Positions 1 to 8,863 of a DNA stretch of 47,868 nucleotides are shown piece by piece (position 1 is the stretch's first letter; every line of letters begins with the position of its first letter). The notes below the pieces were generated by a model that was given only the letters and a program-made list of their open reading frames with translations, searched no databases and was not told the origin of the DNA. Made by a program: the position numbers and the translations under genes. The stretch lies in assembly GCA_023259135.1 (NCBI GenBank), contig JAHFQX010000003.1, forward strand, positions 35,257-83,124, written 5' to 3'. The stretch is from Betaproteobacteria bacterium (lineage in GTDB: Bacteria > Pseudomonadota > Gammaproteobacteria > Burkholderiales > JAHFQX01).

Positions 1-161
1 GCCAGTTCCCGCAGGGCGATGACGGTGGGTTTATCCCGATTCGCTTCCACCATGGGGGCGTTCCCGATGGCGAGCTGCCGCGCCCTATAGGTGGCGGCCA
101 AGGTCATTTCGAAGCGATTGGGAATACGCTCCATGCAATCTTCGACGGTAATTCGCGCCAT
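1..161 (-). CDS. rpoZ: RNA polymerase omega subunit (3' end outside window)
   Basis: The reverse strand from the ATG at 161 reads [20 protein letters not shown] and continues with the conserved RARQL and [11 protein letters not shown] segments of the omega subunit. Omega binds the beta' subunit and helps RNA polymerase assembly; in proteobacteria it also forms one ppGpp site. About 53 codons are present and the C-terminus lies beyond base 1. It follows gmk by 10 bp, so the two are probably cotranscribed. The usual next gene, spoT/relA, would be just outside the window. Identification rests on the N-terminal sequence plus this gene order. Confidence 0.93.
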   Translation of the reverse strand, partial: MARITVEDCMERIPNRFEMTLAATYRARQLAIGNAPMVEANRDKPTVIALREL

Positions 162-171
162 GCTGTCTCCG

Positions 172-780
172 TTACTTGATCGTATTGATCCACGCGCCAT
201 GGCGGCGCAGTTGATTCTCGGTTTTCAAGCGTTCCGCCCGGATCACGCTTATCAGATCGTGGGCGGCCGTTTCGAACACGTCATTGATAATAACATAGTG
301 AAATTCCGCCACGTGGGCCAATTCCTCCTTGGCCCCCGTCAATCGCAAGGCAATGACCTCATCGGGATCGTGATCACGGCTTCGCAACCGCTGGGCCAAG
401 GCCTCGAAAGACGGCGGCAGAATGAAAATGCCCACCGTGTCCGGAATCAACCGGCGCACCTGGGCCGCCCCCTGCCAATCGATCTCCAGCAGGATATCCC
501 GGCCGGCGGCCCGCTGCTCGGCAATCCAGGCCTGGGAAGTTCCGTATAAATTACCGTGGACCTCGGCGCTCTCCAGGAAATCTCCCCGCCCCGCCATCTC
601 CAGGAACCGTTCCCGAGACACGAAATGGTAGTCCCGACCCTCCGCCTCGCCGGGCCGCGGCGCCCGGGTCGTGAACGATACCGACAACCGCACCCCCGGA
701 TCGGCCGCCAGCAAGGCTCTCACCAGGCTGGTCTTGCCCGCCCCCGAGGGAGCACACACGATATAGACCTTGCCGCTCAT
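172..780 (-). CDS. gmk: guanylate kinase
   Basis: Guanylate kinase phosphorylates GMP/dGMP to GDP/dGDP with ATP in the cytoplasm. The 202-residue product starts [20 protein letters not shown], with the P-loop APSGAGKT at residues 10-17. It continues with the GMP-binding stretch [11 protein letters not shown] and GRDYHFVS, then [11 protein letters not shown]. The length matches the family (about 205). An in-frame ATG at 882 would add 34 residues that do not resemble the family, so the ATG at 780 is preferred. No strong Shine-Dalgarno is visible there. The gene lies directly upstream of rpoZ. Its usual upstream neighbour yicC is separated from it by a toxin-antitoxin pair on the other strand. 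Confidence 0.95.
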   Translation of the reverse strand: MSGKVYIVCAPSGAGKTSLVRALLAADPGVRLSVSFTTRAPRPGEAEGRDYHFVSRERFLEMAGRGDFLESAEVHGNLYGTSQAWIAEQRAAGRDILLEIDWQGAAQVRRLIPDTVGIFILPPSFEALAQRLRSRDHDPDEVIALRLTGAKEELAHVAEFHYVIINDVFETAAHDLISVIRAERLKTENQLRRHGAWINTIK

Positions 781-1056
781 GGTTTGGTTTCCCGGAGCGG
801 TCCATGAAGCAAGACAGGGAAAATGTTTGGCGATGGCTCGGTCATTACTCAATATTCTAGATTTGAAGCGTGAATGTGCCATAAGAACCGCATAAATACT
901 CGCCTCGGTAAAATGGTTCTCTTTGTTGGAACACGCTTGGGTATGCAGAAAACGGATGATCGAAGGAGGGCGCTATCTCCCCACCCGGGCACCAGCTAAA
1001 TTTTACTATGTGGAAGCCCCACTGTCCGTAGAACATTGCAATCAAAACACGGCTGA

Positions 1057-1176
1057 CAGCTCTACGAGGAGTTCGAAGGGCAGCACGGCTATTTGCTCGA
1101 TACGGGCCTTGAAGCGAGAGCTCGACGAGCTGTTAGCGAAATACTGGTCCATAAGTCGTATGGCAATTTTGATTAG
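1057..1176 (+). pseudogene. short remnant of an unrecognised gene
   Basis: The 781-1233 interval holds no intact gene. Within it, one frame reads about 39 codons with protein-like composition (LYEEFEGQHGYLL, then EARARRAVSEILVHKSYG) and ends at TAG 1174-1176. It has no start codon and a TGA lies immediately upstream. Shifting one base near 1060 would extend it upstream by NIAIKTRLTA. I infer the tail of a decayed gene carried in with, or truncated by, the adjacent toxin-antitoxin insertion. I do not recognise the family, and chance coding-like sequence is possible. Confidence 0.25.
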
Positions 1177-1233
1177 ACGTTAGTATTATAAGCGTATAGG
1201 CGTTTATCCGCTTTTAGGGTGATTGGAGGCATT

Positions 1234-1512
1234 ATGGAAGACTCAATTCGTTGGACGATCAAGGTTTCAAAGGGCACGGATATTTCGCTCCGTTCTTACC
1301 TTGCCCAGCACGGCATGAAGAAAGGCGACTTATCTAAATTCGTCGAGGAAGCGGTACGTTGGCGCGTACTCGATAAGACTGTATCGGAAGTTCGGGAGCG
1401 CAATGCCCACGTTCCGGATGAAGAGATCGAGGCGGCAATCGACGAGGCGCTTGCCGCCGTAAGGGCAGAACGGCCAGCAGCAATACCCGCAAAACGGCCA
1501 CGCAAAAAGTAG
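1234..1512 (+). CDS. ribbon-helix-helix type antitoxin
   Basis: A 92-residue protein begins MEDSIRWTIKVSKGTDISLR. The N-terminal strand (RWTIKVS) followed by two helices (DISLRSYLAQHG and KGDLSKFVEEAVRWRVL) is the pattern of a ribbon-helix-helix DNA-binding domain. The basic C-terminal tail (AIPAKRPRKK) is presumably the toxin-binding, flexible part. A GGAGG at 1225-1229 supports the ATG at 1234 over the GTG at 1219, which lies upstream of that SD. The PIN-domain toxin gene begins 6 bp downstream, so the two form a type II toxin-antitoxin operon. Autorepression is expected for this class but no operator was demonstrated. The region has visibly lower GC than the flanking housekeeping genes, in line with acquisition. 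Confidence 0.82.
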   Translation: MEDSIRWTIKVSKGTDISLRSYLAQHGMKKGDLSKFVEEAVRWRVLDKTVSEVRERNAHVPDEEIEAAIDEALAAVRAERPAAIPAKRPRKK

Positions 1513-1518
1513 CCGAAC

Positions 1519-1932
1519 ATGCGTGTTGTGCTTGATGCGAATATCCTGATCAGCGCGCTGATACGCCCGAAGTCGGTAGCGCGCCAGATTTATGAAGGCG
1601 CAAGATCCGGGCGCATCGCGCTGGTGACGTGCGATGCGCAGTTCGACGAGTTTAGACGGCTGACCCGCTATCCGAAGGTCCAACGCTATATCAGGCCAGC
1701 GGAAGCGGGAGCTATGCTCAATGAACTGCGCGAACTGGCTGTGTACATTAAAGTGAACGAGAAGGTAGATGTCTCGCCTGATCCGGCAGACAACTTCTTA
1801 TTCACGATGGCGCAAGCAAGCCAGGCAGATTATCTGGCAACGGGTGACAAAGAAGACGTGCTCGCACTAGGCCGGCATGGGAAGACACAGATTGTCACCG
1901 CGCGAAGATTAGTAGAGCTTTTGAAACTATAA
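1519..1932 (+). CDS. PIN-domain toxin of a type II toxin-antitoxin pair
   Basis: A 137-residue protein starts MRVVLDANILISALIRP, the first acidic motif of PIN nucleases (D6 and N7). A middle acidic segment follows (CDAQFDEFRRL), then the second cluster (DPADNFLFTMA and ADYLATGDKEDVL). This matches the putative PIN-family toxin group often paired with small RHH or AbrB-like antitoxins. PIN toxins are Mg-dependent RNases. All expected acidic residues appear present, so it is probably active unless inhibited. It follows the antitoxin by 6 bp on the plus strand, opposite to yicC, gmk and rpoZ on either side. The 85 bp after its stop hold no gene. Confidence 0.85.
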   Translation: MRVVLDANILISALIRPKSVARQIYEGARSGRIALVTCDAQFDEFRRLTRYPKVQRYIRPAEAGAMLNELRELAVYIKVNEKVDVSPDPADNFLFTMAQASQADYLATGDKEDVLALGRHGKTQIVTARRLVELLKL

Positions 1933-2017
1933 CAATCAGTGCAACGGCGAAATGCGAAACCAGCATGAATAGCGGGTTTCCGGGACGTTCTGGGGTGGCG
2001 CTAGATGCCGTAAAACG

Positions 2018-2881
2018 TTACTCGATGTTTTGAATTTGTTCCCGCATCTGTTCCACCAGCAGCTTCAGGTCCATGGCGGTCTGGGACAATTCGGCATCCG
2101 CCGATTTGGAGCCCAGGGTGTTGGCTTCCCGATTCAATTCCTGCATCAGGAAATCCAGCCGCTTGCCCGCCGCGCCGCCGGCATCCAGGACCCGCCGCGT
2201 TTCCTTGATGTGGGTGCGCAGCCGGGTGAGTTCTTCGTCCACATCCACCCGGGCGGCGAACACCGCCACCTCCTGACGGACGCGCTCGTCGTCGGCGGCC
2301 AGGACCTCCCTGAGCCGGCTGGCCAATTTTTCCCGATAGGCGGCGATGATGGCTGGAAGCTTCGGGGCCACCTTCTCCAGCAACGCCTCCATCCCCGAGA
2401 GCCGCTCCAGCAGGACAACTTTGAGCTTGGCGCCCTCCCGGCCCCGGGCACCGGTGAATTCTCCCAGGGCGGTCTCCAGCAAACCCAGGCACGCGTCGCG
2501 CAGACGGTCCGGCTCCAGGGCCTCGGCGCCTATGATCCCCGGCCAACCGAGGATCTCCGACACCGTGAGGGGGCGGCTTCCCGTGAAAACTTTTCGCACT
2601 GCGTTTTCCAAGGCCGCCAGCCGGTCCAGCAAGGCATGGTTGAGGTGCGAGGCGGGGTCGCTTGCCGGCGACGGCGTGAAACCCACCCGGCATTCCACCT
2701 TGCCCCGCCGCAATCGAGCGGCCAGTCGCTCCCGCAGCTCGGTCTCGGCGCCGCGCAACTCGTCGGGCAGGCGAAGCTGAATTTCCAGGTAACGGTGATT
2801 GACCGCCCGCAACTCCAGGTGGAGGGTTCCGCCCTCCACCTGCCCCTGGACGGCGGCGTAGCCGGTCATGCTGAAAATCAT
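2018..2881 (-). CDS. yicC: YicC/YloC-family endoribonuclease
   Basis: A 287-residue protein begins [14 protein letters not shown], the hallmark N-terminus of the YicC family. [15 protein letters not shown] and [13 protein letters not shown] follow, and the C-terminal domain carries [21 protein letters not shown]. Family members are endoribonucleases that act on RNA in the cytoplasm. An AAAGGAG about 10 bases upstream supports the ATG at 2881. It is divergent from rph across 81 bp, an arrangement seen in many proteobacteria. In most relatives it is followed directly by gmk, whereas here about 1.2 kb holding the toxin-antitoxin pair intervenes. Confidence 0.93.
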   Translation of the reverse strand: MIFSMTGYAAVQGQVEGGTLHLELRAVNHRYLEIQLRLPDELRGAETELRERLAARLRRGKVECRVGFTPSPASDPASHLNHALLDRLAALENAVRKVFTGSRPLTVSEILGWPGIIGAEALEPDRLRDACLGLLETALGEFTGARGREGAKLKVVLLERLSGMEALLEKVAPKLPAIIAAYREKLASRLREVLAADDERVRQEVAVFAARVDVDEELTRLRTHIKETRRVLDAGGAAGKRLDFLMQELNREANTLGSKSADAELSQTAMDLKLLVEQMREQIQNIE

Positions 2882-2914
2882 GCGCGCGGGACTCCTTTAC
2901 AACGCTTCGGACCG

Positions 2915-2929
2915 CCTCCACAATGGAGG
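2915..2929. repeat. small hairpin in the yicC/rph divergent spacer
   Basis: CCTCCA (2915-2920) and TGGAGG (2924-2929) form a perfect 6-bp inverted repeat around CAA. It lies midway between the divergent yicC and rph starts, so it could be an operator or simply chance. No T-run follows on either strand, so it is not a terminator. Confidence 0.25.
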
Positions 2930-2962
2930 TCAGGCAAAGATATCACAGATTACCCTTCCCCG

Positions 2963-3738
<776 letters not shown>

Positions 3739-3742
<4 letters not shown>

Positions 3743-4611
3743 GTCAGCCCACCACCACGGACCGCTTGCTGGAGCATGCGGAACGGCTCCTCCGGCGGCT
3801 GGAGCAGCTACTGCCCGAAGCGCCCCAGGCCCCGGACTGGAACGCCGCCGTGGCTTTCCGCTGGCGCCGAACGGGGACGAAGGGCCGGCTGGTGCCCATT
3901 TCCCATCCCCACCGTATCGCCTTGGCGGACCTCCACGGCATCGACGAGCAGAAGCGCCGGATTAAGCAGAATACCCGGCAACTGGTGGCCGGGCGGCCGG
4001 CCAACAACGTGTTGCTCACCGGGGCCAGGGGCACCGGCAAATCCTCCCTGGTCAAGGCGGTGCTCAATCGCTTCGCGGCGGACGGATTGCGCTTGATCGA
4101 GGTAGACAAGGAGCACCTTGCCGACCTTCCGGACATTACCGACTTGATCCATGGCCGCCGGGAAAAATTCATCCTCTACTGCGACGATCTGTCTTTCGAC
4201 GCCGACGAGCCGGGCTACAAGGCCCTGAAAGTGGCGCTGGACGGTTCCATGACGGCGGCGGCCGAGAATCTGGTGATCTACGCCACCTCCAACCGGCGTC
4301 ATCTCATGCCCGAATACATGGCGGAGAATCTGGAAACCCGGCGCCTAGGGGAAGAAATCCACCCCGGAGAAGGCGTGGAGGAAAAAATTTCCCTCTCGGA
4401 GCGCTTCGGCCTGTGGCTGTCCTTTTACCCCTTCGATCAGGACCAATACCTGGCCATCGTGGATTACTGGCTAAAGCACTTTGCCGCCCCCGTCGAAGAT
4501 CCGGAAACGGCGCACCGGGCCGCTCTGCAATGGGCCCTGGAGCGCGGCTCCCGCAGCGGCCGGGTCGCGTGGCAATTCGCCCGGGACTGGGCCGGCCGGG
4601 GCGGCGGCTGA
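3739..4611 (+). CDS. DUF815-family AAA+ ATPase
   Basis: The 290-residue protein carries a Walker A loop ([18 protein letters not shown], around residue 95), a Walker B-like stretch ([13 protein letters not shown]) and a sensor-like [18 protein letters not shown]. This order, with the N-terminal [12 protein letters not shown], identifies the DUF815 group of predicted AAA+ ATPases. Their cellular role is not established. It overlaps rph by 4 bp and so is probably cotranslated with it. Nothing appears degraded. No gene is visible in the 80 bp before the convergent CoA-transferase gene. Confidence 0.88.
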
Positions 4612-4691
4612 AAATCCGAGCAGCCGACTACAGCGGTTTTATCAATGGATCCAATTCCGCCCAATGCAAATTCGAAAAAGGCCGGGCCGGT

Positions 4692-5819
4692 TCACGAAGG
4701 TTTTTGCCAGCTCCCCAGCGCCTCTTCGAAACCTGCTTCCCGCCAGGGTTTGCGGACTGCCGGAGGATGGCCGTCGATCCAGGCCGGGAACAGGGCCTCC
4801 TGCACTTGCCGCTCGCCTTCCTGGCGCACGGTCATCAGCTTGCGGGCCTGGATATGGGGGTGGTCGGGAAGCTCGGCCACTTTCAAGACGCCCTGGAAGC
4901 AGCACTCCACTTTGCCCAGCTTCTCTTCCCAATAGCGCAGCGGCTGGGCGGCGAACAGCCGCTCCACCTCGGCAATGAGATCGCTTTGCGGCGCCGGCTC
5001 GGCTTGCCGGTCCACCCAATCCGGGCGCTCCACGGCAACGCAGAAATTGGCCCAGAACTTAGGCTCGATGGCCCCCAAGGTGACAAAACGATTGTCGTTA
5101 GTGCGGTAGATGCGGTAATAGGCAGTGCCGCCGTTAATCAGGCCGGTGCCCCGGGATACGGCTTGGCCAGGATAGCTGGCCGCCGCCAGGGGCCAAGTCT
5201 GCCAGGCTAGCACCGTTTCGGCGATGCTCACGTCGATGAAACAGCCTTGGCCGGTGGCGGCACGGCGGAACAGGGCCCCGACGGTGGTCAGCGCCGCCAG
5301 TTGCCCGGAGGCATGGTCGGCCACCGGGGGAAAGGTGATGACGGGAGTCGCGGCGGTGCCCGACATGTCCAACCCGCCGCATAGCGCCAGATAGTTCAGA
5401 TCGTGTCCCGGCGCATGCTTGAGGGGTCCGGTCTGGCCGAAACCGGACAGGGCGCAATGCACCAAGCGAGGATTGATTTCCTCTAGCCGCCGCCGGGTGA
5501 AACCCAGCCGGTCCAGCACCCCGGGCCGATAGGATTCCAGCAGCACGTCCGCCAGGGCCAGCAATTCAGTCAACTGCCGCTTGCCGGCCTCGGCCTTCAA
5601 ATCCACCCGCACGGTGCGCTTGTTGCAGTTCAAGAGCTTGTACATCCCCGCCACTCCGTCGGGGTCCAGCGGCGGCATGCGGCGCGCCGGATCGCCTTCC
5701 GGCGGCTCCACCTTGAGCACGTCGGCCCCCAGATCCCCCAGGATGGAAGCCGCGAAAGGGCCGGGAAGATATTGGGACAGATCGATGAGCTTGATTCCGG
5801 AAAGGAAAGTGTTGAGCAT
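4692..5819 (-). CDS. CaiB/BaiF family III CoA-transferase or racemase-like enzyme
   Basis: The 375-residue protein has the family III start (IKLIDLSQYLPGPFAASILGDLGADVLKVE), the nucleotide-loop region CNKRTVRVDLK, SGFGQTGPLKHAPGHDLNYLAL and VADHASGQLAAL. The GHDLNY and DHASG segments resemble alpha-methylacyl-CoA racemase, where a His/Asp pair does the chemistry. In true CoA-transferases an equivalent Asp forms the acyl anhydride. Either racemisation of 2-methylacyl-CoA or transfer of CoA between acids is possible. It is the last gene of a minus-strand acyl-CoA operon, 12 bp after the thioesterase gene. Confidence 0.9.
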   Translation of the reverse strand: MLNTFLSGIKLIDLSQYLPGPFAASILGDLGADVLKVEPPEGDPARRMPPLDPDGVAGMYKLLNCNKRTVRVDLKAEAGKRQLTELLALADVLLESYRPGVLDRLGFTRRRLEEINPRLVHCALSGFGQTGPLKHAPGHDLNYLALCGGLDMSGTAATPVITFPPVADHASGQLAALTTVGALFRRAATGQGCFIDVSIAETVLAWQTWPLAAASYPGQAVSRGTGLINGGTAYYRIYRTNDNRFVTLGAIEPKFWANFCVAVERPDWVDRQAEPAPQSDLIAEVERLFAAQPLRYWEEKLGKVECCFQGVLKVAELPDHPHIQARKLMTVRQEGERQVQEALFPAWIDGHPPAVRKPWREAGFEEALGSWQKPS

Positions 5820-5831
5820 GGGAGGGTCCGG

Positions 5832-6281
5832 TCAGATGGCGGTATTGGGCAGCTTGGTGAGGGACTTCTGGATAAACACCCGCCAGGAAGAGTGGCCTCG
5901 GGCCACGACTTCTCCGGCCAGATCATCGAGTGTAATTTTCACGGAAACATAGGCGATAGTCTTACCGACTTTGTCCACCTTGCCGGTGGCATAGAGAGTT
6001 CCCGAGCCCACCGGCCGGATAAAGTCCGCCGAGAGACTAATGGTTACCACCGACTGGATGCGATTGTCGGCAGCCTTCAGCACCCGGCCGCCGATGGCGT
6101 CCAGCAAGGTCAGCAGGACTCCGCCATGCAGCACCCCGTGCAAGTTGAGATGGTCCGGGCGGATCGGCAGCTTGGCGTAGATGCGCCCCTGTTCGTCGGT
6201 CCCCAACTGGTACCCCACCATGTCCTGGAAAGGGCCATGGGCGTAAGCGCTTACGGCGGGAACAAGAAGCGTATTGTTCAT
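5832..6281 (-). CDS. PaaI-type hotdog thioesterase
   Basis: The 149-residue product contains LNLHGVLHGGVLLTLLDAIGG, the hotdog-fold signature (HGGVLLTLLD), and later SLSADFIRPVGSGTLYATGKV and GKTIAYVSV, typical of PaaI-like acyl-CoA thioesterases. Such enzymes hydrolyse acyl-CoA to free CoA and acid, often as relief when CoA intermediates accumulate. The ATG at 6281 overlaps the stop of the upstream SDR gene (ATGA), which fixes the start. A longer frame to 6557 is antisense-like read-through. Its substrate in this operon is unknown. Confidence 0.88.
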   Translation of the reverse strand: MNNTLLVPAVSAYAHGPFQDMVGYQLGTDEQGRIYAKLPIRPDHLNLHGVLHGGVLLTLLDAIGGRVLKAADNRIQSVVTISLSADFIRPVGSGTLYATGKVDKVGKTIAYVSVKITLDDLAGEVVARGHSSWRVFIQKSLTKLPNTAI

Positions 6282-7153
6282 GTTTCGACCTTGAAATAGT
6301 CTGGCTTGCCGCAGGGCCAGAAATCCCCCCACAGCAGCATGCCTCCCTCCACATTGAGCAACTCGCCGGTGATGAACTTGGCCGACGGCGCCGCCAGATA
6401 GACGGCAGCCTCGGCGATGTCCTGCACGTCGCCGGCCCGCAGCATGGGATTGCATTTGTAGAACCCCGGCACGTTCTCCTCCCGGTAGTTGTGGAAACCG
6501 GTGCTTTCGATGGCCCCCGGCCCCACGCAGTTGATCCGGATATTGTAGGGCGCCCATTCCACCGCCACGGTCTTGGACAGATAAATGACCCCGGCCCGGG
6601 ACGCCGCCGTGTGGGCCATGCCGGGCAGGCCGCGGCCTATCGGCGCGGTGATGTTGACGATGTTGCCGGGCTTGCCCTGGGCCATCCAGCGCTTGGCGGC
6701 GCCCTGCATCATGTAAAAAGTACCGTTGAGGTTGGTGTCGATCACCGCGTTCCAGCCCTTCAGCGTGAAATCCATGGCGAAAGCGGCGAATTGCCCGCCG
6801 GCGTTGTTGACCAGCACATCCACCCCGCCGAACCGCTCCCAGGCGGCGCTGAGCAGCCCATCCACCTGCTCCGGATCGCGAATGCTCATGGGATGCCAGT
6901 AGACTTCCCGGCCCGAGAGGACTTGCAGCTTGGCGGCGGCGTCTTCCAGCTTTTCCGGCTTGCGGCCGCAGATCACCAGCTTGGCCCCCAGCCGGGCGAA
7001 CAGAAAGGCGATGGCCTTGCCGATGCCGCTGCCGGCGCCGGACACCAGCACCACTTGATCGGCGAACAGGTCGTCCTTGAATACCGTGGGCATCTCCGCC
7101 AGGGCCGCGTCGGCGGGACCGAATTTAGGCTTGCGTTCGGGAATGGCGCTCAT
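6278..7153 (-). CDS. SDR, trans-2-enoyl-CoA / 2,4-dienoyl-CoA reductase-like (copy 2)
   Basis: The 291-residue protein has the Rossmann motif SGAGSGIGKAIAFLFARLG, VLVNNAGG and DTNLNGTFYMMQ. At the place of the classical YxxxK it reads HTAASRAGVIYLSKTVAVEW. The H-x-x-A-[AS]-R-A-G pattern is that of peroxisomal trans-2-enoyl-CoA reductase and 2,4-dienoyl-CoA reductase relatives, which use a different catalytic set. I infer NADPH-dependent reduction of a C=C bond in an acyl-CoA. It is a clear tandem paralogue of the gene at 7156-8016, with matching N- and C-terminal extensions (KPDYFKVET versus KPDYFKV). The start at 7153 lies 2 bp after the upstream stop. Confidence 0.85.
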   Translation of the reverse strand: MSAIPERKPKFGPADAALAEMPTVFKDDLFADQVVLVSGAGSGIGKAIAFLFARLGAKLVICGRKPEKLEDAAAKLQVLSGREVYWHPMSIRDPEQVDGLLSAAWERFGGVDVLVNNAGGQFAAFAMDFTLKGWNAVIDTNLNGTFYMMQGAAKRWMAQGKPGNIVNITAPIGRGLPGMAHTAASRAGVIYLSKTVAVEWAPYNIRINCVGPGAIESTGFHNYREENVPGFYKCNPMLRAGDVQDIAEAAVYLAAPSAKFITGELLNVEGGMLLWGDFWPCGKPDYFKVET

Positions 7154-7155
7154 GC

Positions 7156-8016
7156 TCACACCTTGAAGTAATCGGGTTTGCCCGCCGGCCAGGCTTCCCC
7201 CCACAGCGCGCCGCCGCCATCCACCAGGATCAGTTCGCCGGTGATGAATTTGCCGGAGGGGGCCGCGAGGTACGCCACCGACTCGGCGATGTCATGCACA
7301 TCCCCCGCCCGTTTCATGGGGTTGGGGCTGGCGAAAGTTTGCACGCCCTCGGGCGGATACTGCCGGAAGCCGGTACTCTCCACCACGCCGGGGGCGACGC
7401 AGTTGACCCGGATATTATAGGGCGCCCACTCCACCGCCACGGTCTTGGACAGATAGGTCACCGCCGCCCGGGCCGCGCAGGTGTGGGCGATGCCCGGCAG
7501 ACCCCGTTCGAATACCGCCACGATGTTGACGATGTTGCCGGCCTGACCCTTGTCGCGCCAATGCCGGGCCGCCGCCTGCATCATATAGAAGGTGCCGTTG
7601 AGGTTGGTGTCGATCACCGCGTTCCAGCCCTTCACCGCGAAATCGATGGCTGGCTGGGGATATTGACCGCCGGCGTTATTCACCAGCACATCCAGGGCGC
7701 CGAAGCGAGCCCATGCCTCGTCCATCAATTGACCCACCTGCTCCGGGTCCCGGATGGTCATGGATTTGACGAAGACCTCTGGACTGCCCAGTTTCTTCAG
7801 CCATTCCGCGGTGATCTCGAGCTTGGCCGGATCGCGGCCGCAAATGGCCAGATTCGCCCCCAGCCGGGCGAACAGAAAGGCGATGGCCTTGCCGATGCCG
7901 CTGCCGGCGCCGGATATCAAGACGGTCTGGCCCTTGAAAAGATCACCACGATAAACGGTGGGCATGGCCGCCAAGGCGGCGTCGGTCATGCCGAACGCGG
8001 GTTTGGATTCGGACAC
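7156..8016 (-). CDS. SDR, trans-2-enoyl-CoA / 2,4-dienoyl-CoA reductase-like (copy 1)
   Basis: The 286-residue protein begins MSESKPAFGMTDAALAAMPT. It has SGAGSGIGKAIAFLFARLG, VLVNNAGGQYPQPAIDF and DTNLNGTFYMMQAA, then HTCAARAAVTYLSKTVAVEW and IRVNCVAPGVVESTGF. As in PECR/DECR-type reductases, the classical Tyr and Lys of YxxxK are replaced (Thr and Arg here). The expected role is reduction of an unsaturated acyl-CoA with NADPH. It is nearly collinear with the next gene, so a tandem duplication is inferred; divergence at substrate-facing positions could give two specificities. It sits 33 bp downstream of a crotonase gene in the same operon. Confidence 0.85.
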   Translation of the reverse strand: MSESKPAFGMTDAALAAMPTVYRGDLFKGQTVLISGAGSGIGKAIAFLFARLGANLAICGRDPAKLEITAEWLKKLGSPEVFVKSMTIRDPEQVGQLMDEAWARFGALDVLVNNAGGQYPQPAIDFAVKGWNAVIDTNLNGTFYMMQAAARHWRDKGQAGNIVNIVAVFERGLPGIAHTCAARAAVTYLSKTVAVEWAPYNIRVNCVAPGVVESTGFRQYPPEGVQTFASPNPMKRAGDVHDIAESVAYLAAPSGKFITGELILVDGGGALWGEAWPAGKPDYFKV

Positions 8017-8049
8017 TGGGGGTTTCTCCTTCAGGAAATTTTCAATGAA

Positions 8050-8838
8050 TCAACGGCCCTTCCACACCGGCTTGCGCTTCTCGGCGAAAGCCCGCGGCCC
8101 CTCGATGGCGTCCTCGCTGGCGTAGACATGCTTGTACAGGCGCTTGGCCTCCACCAGCCCGGCCTCGCAACCCAAGGAAAGCGCCTTGATGAGGCACGCC
8201 TTGCCCGCCATGACCGACAACGGGGCGTTGTCCCGGATGCGCTCGGCAAGCTGGCGGGCCCGCGCCTGGACGGCTTCCTCGCTATCTTCCAGGTAGTTGA
8301 CCCAGCCGATCTCGTAGAGTCGCTCAATGGGCATCCAGTCGCCGGTGAGCACCAAATCCATGATGACCGACTGGGGCATTTGCCACAGCAGCGGCACCGC
8401 CCAGGGCGAACCGCGGCCGCGCTGGGTTTCGGTGATGGCGGCGCGGGTGCCGCGCAAAGCCACCCGCAAGTCGGAGTTCAGGCTCAGCATCATGCCGCCG
8501 GCCGGCAGGTCGCCGTTGAGGGCGGCGATGATGGGTTTTTTCACCTCCCGCATGCAGTCGTGAAACGGGTCCTTGATCTTGCTCAGCACGTCCACGCCCT
8601 CTTCCTTGCGAATGCGGGCCGCTTCCTTGAGGTCCATGCCGGCGGAGAAAGTGCCGCACGCGGCGCCGGTGAGGATGATGACCCGCACCTGGGGATCGTC
8701 GTCCACCGTGTTCCAGACCTCGTGCAGGCGGTTGATCAGCTCCACCGAGAGCGCATTGCGACTCTCCGGGCGGTTCAATTTCACCGTGGCGATATAGTCT
8801 TTCTTCTCGTAAATCAGCACGTCTTTGTCGGCAGCCAT
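8050..8838 (-). CDS. enoyl-CoA hydratase/isomerase family protein (crotonase 2 of the operon)
   Basis: The 262-residue product has crotonase-fold marks: VKLNRPESRNALS, GTFSAGMDLKEA (oxyanion loop) and ALNGDLPAGGMMLSLNSDL. At the usual first catalytic Glu it reads AITETQRGRG, so Glu is retained. At the second it reads SVIMDLVLTGDW, so Asp replaces Glu. The reaction may therefore be hydration with altered geometry, or another crotonase reaction. The ATG at 8838 follows an SD-like GAGGAGAAATC; an upstream open frame to 8997 covers the end of the preceding gene and is not used. Lies between a second crotonase gene and the duplicated SDR genes. Confidence 0.85.
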   Translation of the reverse strand: MAADKDVLIYEKKDYIATVKLNRPESRNALSVELINRLHEVWNTVDDDPQVRVIILTGAACGTFSAGMDLKEAARIRKEEGVDVLSKIKDPFHDCMREVKKPIIAALNGDLPAGGMMLSLNSDLRVALRGTRAAITETQRGRGSPWAVPLLWQMPQSVIMDLVLTGDWMPIERLYEIGWVNYLEDSEEAVQARARQLAERIRDNAPLSVMAGKACLIKALSLGCEAGLVEAKRLYKHVYASEDAIEGPRAFAEKRKPVWKGR

Positions 8839-8863
8839 GATTTCTCCTCGATGGGTAATGGTG

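Noticed and set aside
923-1183. 86-codon plus-strand frame left of the toxin-antitoxin pair
   Set aside because: No domain-like pattern, no Shine-Dalgarno, and it overlaps the more protein-like remnant in another frame.
2030-2962. Long plus-strand frame continuous with rph
   Set aside because: It is antisense of yicC in high-GC DNA; RNase PH homology begins only at the ATG at 2963.
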